Shown here piece by piece: positions 58,272-64,000 of a stretch of DNA of 64,000 nt. The stretch's first letter is position 1, and each line of letters starts with the position of its first letter. The stretch is taken from NCBI RefSeq assembly GCF_014197145.1, contig NZ_JACIEZ010000012.1, forward strand, positions 46,436 to 110,435, in the 5' to 3' direction. The notes under the pieces were generated by a model. It was given only the letters and a program-made list of their open reading frames with translations. It did no database searches and was not told where the DNA came from. The stretch comes from Gellertiella hungarica (lineage in GTDB: Bacteria; Pseudomonadota; Alphaproteobacteria; Rhizobiales; Rhizobiaceae). The translations under genes and the position numbers were made by a program.

Positions 58272-58853
58272 CTACTTTGGCGCCCGCTTGGCAAGGATGC
58301 GCTGCAGGGTCCGCCGATGCATGTTCAGGCGGCGAGCCGTTTCCGAGACATTCCGCTCGCACATTTCATACACCCGCTGAATGTGCTCCCACCGGACGCG
58401 ATCCGCCGACATCGGATTTTCCGGCACCTCGGCGCGCTCGCCCGGCTGCCGGATGAGTGCCGCATAGACATCATCGGCATCGGCCGGCTTTGCCAGATAG
58501 TCGATAGCGCCGAGCTTGACCGCCGTCACGGCAGTGGCGATGTTTCCGTAACCGGTCAGCACGATGATGTGGGTGTCTTCCCGCTTCTGGCGAATGGACT
58601 CGATCACATCCAGACCGTTGCCATCGCCAAGCCGCAGATCCACCACCGCGTATTTTGGCGGGCTTGCCTTCGCTTTCGCGACACCCTCGGCAACGGATTC
58701 GGCAATGTCCACCCGGAAGCCGCGGGTCTCCATTGCCCGGGCCAGCCGGCGCAGAAAGGGTCCGTCGTCATCCACGATGAGAAGCGAAGGATCGGCAGGG
58801 TCGATCCCCGCATGGGTGCCATGGGCGTCGGTGCTTGTGGTCTTGGTCATCAT
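58272..58853 (-). CDS. actR: Response regulator ActR (RegA/PrrA type)
   Basis: Redox/acid response regulator paired with ActS. The 193-residue protein has a receiver domain (LLIVDDDGPFLRRLARAM, phospho-Asp in YAVVDLRLGDGNG, Lys in YLAKPADAD) and a Fis-like C-terminal HTH: NVSETARRLNMHRRTLQRILAKRAPK, the classical RegA-type DNA-binding helix. Controls nitrogen fixation, CO2 fixation, respiration or acid tolerance in relatives. Seventy-one bases downstream of actS. Convergent with mmcB without a terminator. Confidence 0.96.
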   Translation of the reverse strand: MMTKTTSTDAHGTHAGIDPADPSLLIVDDDGPFLRRLARAMETRGFRVDIAESVAEGVAKAKASPPKYAVVDLRLGDGNGLDVIESIRQKREDTHIIVLTGYGNIATAVTAVKLGAIDYLAKPADADDVYAALIRQPGERAEVPENPMSADRVRWEHIQRVYEMCERNVSETARRLNMHRRTLQRILAKRAPK

Positions 58854-58924
58854 CGGCGGCTTTTCTCCCCAGGAAAACCTGGCTTTTGTTATCTATGACG
58901 GCGCTGTTCGCTCCGGTAAAGGCG

Positions 58925-60220
58925 TCAGTTCAGCGCATCCATCACGTCCCGGCGCCAGGTCACGGCGATCTGAGCGCCGCTTTGACGGTTGTTCCTGTTG
59001 CTAAAGGTAATTTTCGCGCCGGAACGTTCAAGCAGTGTCTTGGCAATGAAAAGGCCGAGGCCGAGGCCTCCGGCGCTGTCTTCCCGCTGGCGGTGCGTGA
59101 CATAGGGTTCGCCGATCCGGCTGAGAATATCCGGCGCATAGCCCGGGCCATCGTCTTCGATCACCAGCTTTACGGTGTCGGAGGTATGTTCCACCGTGAT
59201 GGTTACTTCGCTTCGCGCATAGTCCACCGCGTTCTCGATGAGGTTGCCGAGACCGTAGATGATACCGGCATTTCTGACGCCTACCGGTTCTCCGGTGCGC
59301 CCGGACTTGTCAACCACGCGAATGGTGATGCCGGGGTGCCTGTGGGGTGCCAGCACCTCCTCGATGAGCGACGACAGGGGAAGGCGCCGCATGTGGGCTT
59401 CTTCTTCTGCCGAAAGTGTGGTCAGCCGCCGCAGGATGTCGCGGCACCGCTCGCTCTGGCTGCGCAGCAACAGCACGTCTTCGCCGAAATGGGGGTCATT
59501 GCCGAGTTCCCGCTCCATTTCCTTCGCCACAACGCTGATGGTGGCCAGGGGAGTGCCCAGCTCGTGCGCGGCCGCGGCCGCCAGGCCGTCCAGCTGGCTG
59601 AGGTGTTTCTGCCGCTGGAGAACAAGTTCGGTCGCCGCAAGCGCATCTGCAAGCTGGGTTGCCTCCAGCGAGACGCGGTAGGCGTAGAATGCGGCAAAGC
59701 CCATGGTCGAAACGATTGCGCACCAGATTCCGAGGCGCATGATCTTGTCCATGATGAACGGATGGTCCGGATACCAGGGAAGCGCAAACGGCGAGAAGGC
59801 AAGAACGGTGACGCTGACGAGCGCGATCGTGATCAGGAACAGGCTTTGCCGGATCGGCTGCGAGGCGAAGGAGATGGTGACCGGCACGCAGATCAGCACC
59901 GAAAAGGGATTGGCAAGGCCACCGGTGATGAAAAGCAGCGCGGAGAGCTGGATCAGGTCCAGCGCCAGCAGCGCGGATGTGGCCGCCGGGTGCAGACGCA
60001 GCGTCGGACGGAAGAAGACGGACAGCAGGATGTTCGCCAGTGCAAGGACCCCGACCAGCACGAGGCACGGGCCAAGCATCATGGGGAAGCCGAAGACAAG
60101 TCTCACCACCGCGACCGTCACCGCCTGACCGCCAACCGCAAGCCAGCGCAGCCGGACAAGCGTTTCGAGCCTCAGCCGTCGGCTGTAGTGGGGGTCTGCT
60201 CTGAGCGAACCAAGATCCAT
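58925..60220 (-). CDS. actS: Sensor histidine kinase ActS (RegB/PrrB type)
   Basis: Membrane sensor kinase for ActR. The 431-residue protein has about six N-terminal membrane helices (LVFGFPMMLGPCLVLVGVLALANILL and others), including the ubiquinone-site motif FITGGLANPFSVLICVPV, then the H-box AAAAHELGTPLATISVVAKE with phospho-His, followed closely by the redox Cys region (SERCRDIL), and N, G1, G2 boxes (GNLIENAVDYA, DDGPGY, GLGLGLFIA). The quinone-site and redox-Cys features are those of RegB. Start MDLGSLRADP near 60220. Upstream is a short gap from hrpB. Confidence 0.96.
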   Translation of the reverse strand: MDLGSLRADPHYSRRLRLETLVRLRWLAVGGQAVTVAVVRLVFGFPMMLGPCLVLVGVLALANILLSVFFRPTLRLHPAATSALLALDLIQLSALLFITGGLANPFSVLICVPVTISFASQPIRQSLFLITIALVSVTVLAFSPFALPWYPDHPFIMDKIMRLGIWCAIVSTMGFAAFYAYRVSLEATQLADALAATELVLQRQKHLSQLDGLAAAAAHELGTPLATISVVAKEMERELGNDPHFGEDVLLLRSQSERCRDILRRLTTLSAEEEAHMRRLPLSSLIEEVLAPHRHPGITIRVVDKSGRTGEPVGVRNAGIIYGLGNLIENAVDYARSEVTITVEHTSDTVKLVIEDDGPGYAPDILSRIGEPYVTHRQREDSAGGLGLGLFIAKTLLERSGAKITFSNRNNRQSGAQIAVTWRRDVMDALN

Positions 60221-60294
60221 CGAGTTACTCCTTGCGCACCCGTCCTGCTTCGCGCCTGAAGCAGAGTGTCATAGGCCGAGCCCCCTGTCGCCGC

Positions 60295-60321
60295 AAAACC
60301 GCGCGGTCAGGTACCGCGCGG
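60295..60321 (-). terminator. Intrinsic terminator overlapping the hrpB stop codon
   Basis: Perfect 9-bp stem CCGCGCGGT / ACCGCGCGG with a 5-base loop. On the minus strand it covers the last hrpB codons and stop and is followed by TTTT (A-run 60295-60298 on +). Confidence 0.7.
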
Positions 60322-62766
60322 CTTTGCACGATGTGTCGGCGCGGCGTTCGCGGGATCGTCGGGCCAGGGGTGTTTCGGATACCGGCCCCGCATTTCCGAA
60401 CGGACATCCTTCCAGGATCCGGCCCAGAAACCAGGCAGATCCCGGGTTGTCTGAATGGGGCGCTGCGCCGGAGAGGTCAATTCCAGTAGAAGCGGCCATT
60501 TGCCGCCCCCGATCGAGGGATGGGTCTTCAGGCCGAAAAGCTCCTGGACCCGGATTGCGAGAACCGGTTCCTCTCCCTCGTAGCGGATCGGATGGCGCTG
60601 CCCCGTAGGTGCCTCGAAATGCGTCGGAGCAAGACGATCCAGTTCCCGTCGCAGGTCGTGCGGCACAAGTCCCCGAAGCCCGTCGGAGAGGCTCGACGCG
60701 CTGATGTCGGCGAGCCCCCGGACATCGCCCTGGTACGGCACGAACCACTCGTCGAGCCGTGCCAGAAGGGCATCGTCGGAAACATCCGGCCAGGGGGCAC
60801 CAAGAGCGCGATGCAGAAAGCCCAGCCGCTCGCGCAGATGCACGCTTTCCCGGCTGAAGGGGAGGGCCTCGATCCCCAGCTCGCGTACCCCCTCGGCGAG
60901 CGCCCGTGCTGCCAGGTCTCCCGTCGGGCGCGCAAGCGGGGTCTCTTCCAGCAGGATCGCGCCGATGCGCGTCACCCGACGCGCCCTGAGCTGCCGGCTG
61001 TCGCGGTCGAAGTAGCTTTGTTCCTCGCGGATGATCGCATCTGGCAGGGCTGCTTCCACCCGAGGGCGCGTGGTTTCTGCTGCTGCCAGCACGCGTGCCT
61101 GTGCCGCCTTTCCGCTGAGATCGGCAATGACAAGCATCGAGGCATTGGCGAGCCGCTCCGTTTCCGGCAGCTCCGCACCCCGTCCGTTGGCCATCACGAA
61201 CCGGCCCCGTCCGCCCCGCCGCAGCGCAATCCTGTCCGCAAAGGCATGGACGAGAAGATCACCCGCCAGCGCGGCGCCGACTGCCTGAGAAGAGCCACCT
61301 GCGCTCGCCGCCAGTCTGTCGGCCAGCTTTCGCGCCTGGCTTGCGCGCTCGCCCCGATCCTGCCGGAAACGGCGCAGACGTTCGTTGAGGTCGACATCGC
61401 TGCCCCCCAGTCCCGGTTCGGTCAGGATGACCGCGAGGGCTGCTGCATCCGCCGCATGACCCGTTTCGCCTGCGGCAAGGACCATGGCCGCAAGCCGGGG
61501 AGGCAATGCCATGTTGCGGATCGTCTGCCCGGCGCGGGTGAGCCGCCCCTCGCCGTCGAGAGCTCCCAGCTGCCGCAGCAGCGCCCGTGCCTCGGCCAGC
61601 GCCGGCCCGGGGGGATGATCGATGAAGGATAGCTGGCCGGTGTCCTGAACTCCCCAATGGGCGAGATCCAGCGCCAGCCCGGATAGATCGCTGGACAGGA
61701 TCTGTGGTGGCGAATGGGCGGGCAGGGCGGCCGTTTGCCCCGCATGCCAGAGCCGAACTGCAATGCCGGGTTCCGTTCGCCCTGCACGACCGGCCCGCTG
61801 GTCGGCCGATGCCCGGGAGACCCGGACCGTCTCCAGCCGCGTGATGCCGGTTGAAGGCTCGTAGACCGGAATCCGTTGCAGCCCGCTGTCGATGACGATA
61901 CGCACGCCATCGATGGTGATCGAGGTCTCCGCGATCGAGGTGGCAAGGACAACCTTCCGTGCCCCATCCCTGACGGGCTCGATGGCTGCCTTCTGCTCCG
62001 CCTGCGAGAGATTCCCGTAAAGCGGCATGATGCGGGTCGTGGCCGGCAGAACCGTTTCCAGACGCTCTGCCACGCGCCCGATCTCCGCCTGTCCCGGAAG
62101 AAATGCGAGCATCGATCCCGGCTCAGTGTCGTGGAGCATCCGCACCACCCGCACCATGGCGTCTTCTATGCGCTCTCCCGGCGGGCGGTCTTCATGTCTC
62201 AAGGCGATCGGAAAGGTCCTGCCTTCGCTTTTGATCACCGGCGCTTCCGGCAGGATCGCGAGCACCCTGTCCACGTCCAGGGTGGCGGACATGACGAGGA
62301 TGCGCAGGTCTTCCCGCAGTCCGTTCCTCACGTCCAGAGCCAGCGCGAGACCAAAATCCGCATCCAGGGAGCGTTCGTGAAATTCGTCGAACAGAACAGC
62401 ACCAACTCCTTCGAGCGCTGGATCATCCAGGACCATGCGTGCAAACACACCCTCCGTGACGACCTCGATCCGCGTGCGGCCGGAGACCTTCGTTTCCATG
62501 CGCATTCTGAGGCCGACCGTCTGGCCGACCGATTCCCCCAGAAGGGAGGCCATGCGTGCCGCTGCCGCCCGCGCCGCCAGCCGGCGCGGTTCCAGCAGGA
62601 TGATGCGGTCGTTGCCGAGCCATTGCTGGTCCAGCAGGAAGAGCGGAACCAGGGTGGTCTTGCCTGCGCCGGGCGGAGCCGTCAGAACGGCGATGCCCTT
62701 GTCCCGCAATGCGTTCCCCAAAGGTTGCAGGACCTCGCTTACAGGCAGCGTCGGCAGACTCGCCAT
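60307..62766 (-). CDS. hrpB: ATP-dependent helicase HrpB
   Basis: DEAH/DExH RNA helicase family of about 820 residues; role in bacteria poorly known. Walker A TAPPGAGKTTLVPLFLL, the Walker B-type FDEFHERS (DEFH), SAT in VMSATLDVD, and motif VI around ASADQRAGRAGRTEPG are all present, with the ratchet/HA2 region after it. Start MASLPTLPVSE at 62766 has GAGAAAG upstream; a start 10 codons earlier is possible. Its last codons form a terminator. Lies 63 bases after the ornithine-cyclodeaminase-like gene. Confidence 0.93.
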   Translation of the reverse strand: MASLPTLPVSEVLQPLGNALRDKGIAVLTAPPGAGKTTLVPLFLLDQQWLGNDRIILLEPRRLAARAAAARMASLLGESVGQTVGLRMRMETKVSGRTRIEVVTEGVFARMVLDDPALEGVGAVLFDEFHERSLDADFGLALALDVRNGLREDLRILVMSATLDVDRVLAILPEAPVIKSEGRTFPIALRHEDRPPGERIEDAMVRVVRMLHDTEPGSMLAFLPGQAEIGRVAERLETVLPATTRIMPLYGNLSQAEQKAAIEPVRDGARKVVLATSIAETSITIDGVRIVIDSGLQRIPVYEPSTGITRLETVRVSRASADQRAGRAGRTEPGIAVRLWHAGQTAALPAHSPPQILSSDLSGLALDLAHWGVQDTGQLSFIDHPPGPALAEARALLRQLGALDGEGRLTRAGQTIRNMALPPRLAAMVLAAGETGHAADAAALAVILTEPGLGGSDVDLNERLRRFRQDRGERASQARKLADRLAASAGGSSQAVGAALAGDLLVHAFADRIALRRGGRGRFVMANGRGAELPETERLANASMLVIADLSGKAAQARVLAAAETTRPRVEAALPDAIIREEQSYFDRDSRQLRARRVTRIGAILLEETPLARPTGDLAARALAEGVRELGIEALPFSRESVHLRERLGFLHRALGAPWPDVSDDALLARLDEWFVPYQGDVRGLADISASSLSDGLRGLVPHDLRRELDRLAPTHFEAPTGQRHPIRYEGEEPVLAIRVQELFGLKTHPSIGGGKWPLLLELTSPAQRPIQTTRDLPGFWAGSWKDVRSEMRGRYPKHPWPDDPANAAPTHRAKPRGT

Positions 62767-62829
62767 CTTTCTCTTTTTCCCCTTATGCAATGTCAACAGT
62801 GCTGTTGAAGCCGACCGGCCTGACGATGC

Positions 62830-63771
62830 TCAGCCGCGGTGTTTCTCATAGGCAAGGATCGCGCCCGCCAGATCTTCGAGTGCGGCTCCGACGGATTTGA
62901 AGAGCGTGATCTCGTTCGGACCCTGTCGCCCCCTGACTGTCCCGCGCGCCAGCTCCGAAAGTTCGCCCTGTATGGCGTCCGCTCCGATGATGCCGCTCCG
63001 GATCGGCTGTACGATGTCGCCTCCCTCGCTCAGAACGCCCTCACGGGTGTCCACAAAGACCCGGGCGCGGCGGACGGCCTCGTCGTCGCTTTCACGCATG
63101 CTGGGTTTAAACGCCCCGACTAGGTCGAGATGAGCGCCCGGCTTCAGCCACTCCCCACGGATGAGGGGCGTGGAGGAGAGCGTCGCGCAGGAAATGATGT
63201 CCGCCTGGCGCGCGGCTCGCTCGAGATCGGCAACGGCGACGGCATTGAGCCCGAGCGCTCGTGCCTCTTCTGCGGTTTTTTCCGCATTGGCAGCGTTGCG
63301 CCCCCAAATATGGAAGTGGCGCAGCGGCCGGACGCTGGCATGTGCCTCCATGAGGTTGAGCGAAAGTCGGCCGGTCCCCACCATCAGCATTGTCTCGGCG
63401 TTCTCGTCGGAAAGGTGGCGAGAGGCAACGGCAGAGGCCGCCGCTGTCCGGCGCGCGGTCAGTTCGCCTCCATCCATGACTGCCAGCATCTGGCCGGTTT
63501 GGCCCGAGGAGAGGAGGTAGCTGCCGAAGATGGCGGGAAGTCCGCGGGTGTGATTGTCGGGAAACACGGAAACCAGTTTGACGCCGATATAGCGCCCGGG
63601 AACCCATGCCGGCATCAGAAGCAGCGTCGCCGGAGCCTCGCCGGGCACGTCGACATCGTGATGATGCCTGACCGGCATCTCGCACTCTCCCGCAAACATC
63701 GCTTCGACGGCTCGGATGAGGTCGCCCCAGGGAAGGGCGGCGCGGGTCTGATCGGTATCGAGGATAAGCAT
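62830..63771 (-). CDS. Ornithine cyclodeaminase / mu-crystallin family protein
   Basis: A 313-residue NAD(P)-dependent Rossmann protein. N-terminal region with VKLVSVFPDNHTRGLPAIFG (substrate-site Lys), GGELTARRTAAASAVASRHL and the nucleotide-binding LMVGTGRLSLNLMEAH, and VGAFKPSMRESDD of the family. Members include ornithine cyclodeaminase, alanine dehydrogenase and ketimine reductases; substrate is unknown, and the nucleotide loop reads GTGRLS rather than GxGxQ, so true ornithine cyclodeaminase activity is doubtful. Start ATG 63771 has AGGAG six bases upstream, better than 63786. Confidence 0.86.
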   Translation of the reverse strand: MLILDTDQTRAALPWGDLIRAVEAMFAGECEMPVRHHHDVDVPGEAPATLLLMPAWVPGRYIGVKLVSVFPDNHTRGLPAIFGSYLLSSGQTGQMLAVMDGGELTARRTAAASAVASRHLSDENAETMLMVGTGRLSLNLMEAHASVRPLRHFHIWGRNAANAEKTAEEARALGLNAVAVADLERAARQADIISCATLSSTPLIRGEWLKPGAHLDLVGAFKPSMRESDDEAVRRARVFVDTREGVLSEGGDIVQPIRSGIIGADAIQGELSELARGTVRGRQGPNEITLFKSVGAALEDLAGAILAYEKHRG

Positions 63772-64000
63772 GATGGCTCCTGACAAGATGGCTGTTGCCC
63801 CTATCTAACCCGGCACAGCTGAATGCGCGAGGGGTCCGGTACCTTCCTTTGTAGAAGCCCGGCCACCGGGCCATGGTTAAGGTCCGGTAAAAAGAACCGA
63901 AAGGCCCCCTCCCACTGCGGTGTTTCAAATTTCTTTGTGATTACAGCGACTTATGATTTTGTGATAGTTTTTTTGCGAAATGGTGTTGACTGTTTTGGGA
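63772..64000. promoter_or_regulatory. Right-edge non-coding region with a -35-like element
   Basis: No gene is seen in these 229 bases. The left part should hold the promoter of the ornithine-cyclodeaminase-family gene. The last 60 or so bases are AT-rich and end with TTGACT (63986-63991), a strong -35 hexamer on the + strand whose -10 would be outside the window, so a well-expressed rightward transcript (a structural RNA or a gene) may start just beyond. Confidence 0.4.

Overview
The window is a GC-rich stretch of core chromosome from an alphaproteobacterium, almost certainly a member of the Rhizobiaceae (Rhizobium/Agrobacterium/Sinorhizobium group; genus not resolved). Support comes from the combination maf-aroE-coaE-dnaQ-secB, ChvG/ChvI beside an incomplete PTS (EIIA, HPr, short HprK), ActS/ActR, a Tyr-type DivL, the order hisB-hisH-hisA-hisF-hisE, and ATP-dependent PckA. 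In Caulobacter and rhizobia the maf-aroE-coaE-dnaQ-secB block lies beside the chromosomal origin. A near-perfect parS-like (ParB-binding) site lies across the maf/aroE junction, so the left edge is probably close to oriC. I see no rRNA, tRNA, CRISPR array, insertion sequence, prophage or symbiosis gene.

Layout, left to right. 1-2.5 kb: tightly coupled + strand operon maf (partial)-aroE-coaE-dnaQ. 2.6-6.5 kb: secB and fxsA (-), then timA-like, mltA, smr and a small XRE regulator (+, overlapping). 6.6-9.1 kb: gyrB with a good promoter. 9.1-15.3 kb: nitroreductase (-), PLP decarboxylase, FAH-family hydrolase, intracellular PHB depolymerase, DUF2852 protein and a YgjP-type metallopeptidase (+). 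15.3-20.5 kb: trpF-trpB-trpA-accD-folC (+). 20.5-34.1 kb (-): trxA, addA, addB, a MurU-like uridylyltransferase, a TsaE-AmgK fusion, divL and ahcY. 34.3-38.2 kb (-): chvI-chvG-hprK-EIIA-HPr. 38.5-42.5 kb (+): pckA, arfB, alkB and a GT87-type membrane protein. 42.5-47.2 kb (-): hisB, a DUF2628 protein, hisH, hisA, hisF, hisE and coaA. 47.4-56.8 kb (+): hslV, a GNAT, hslU, a DUF1402 protein, a cytochrome P450, a lone hydantoinase-family protein and glcB. 56.9-63.8 kb: L,D-transpeptidase (-), mmcB (+), actR, actS, hrpB and an ornithine-cyclodeaminase-family protein (-). The final 15 bases hold a TTGACT -35-like hexamer for something beyond the window.

Several blocks make functional sense together. 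The divL operon joins cell-cycle signalling (DivL), tRNA t6A modification (TsaE), peptidoglycan sugar salvage (AmgK + MurU) and recombination (AddAB). The chv block puts an envelope/acid two-component system in one transcription unit with the nitrogen/carbon-responsive short PTS, and divergently faces pckA, the gluconeogenic gene. glcB, pckA and the PHB depolymerase point to life on C2/C4 substrates and stored polymer. ActSR is the RegBA-type redox/acid system.

I did not find a clearly new multi-gene system such as a defence island or novel biosynthetic cluster. The most informative observations are the two parS-like sites, the Tyr-for-His DivL, the TsaE-AmgK/MurU arrangement, a 10+2+10 palindrome upstream of ahcY, the repeated GATTTAAA elements between chvI and pckA, an AccD that has lost its zinc-ribbon cysteines, and a long hairpin between accD and folC.
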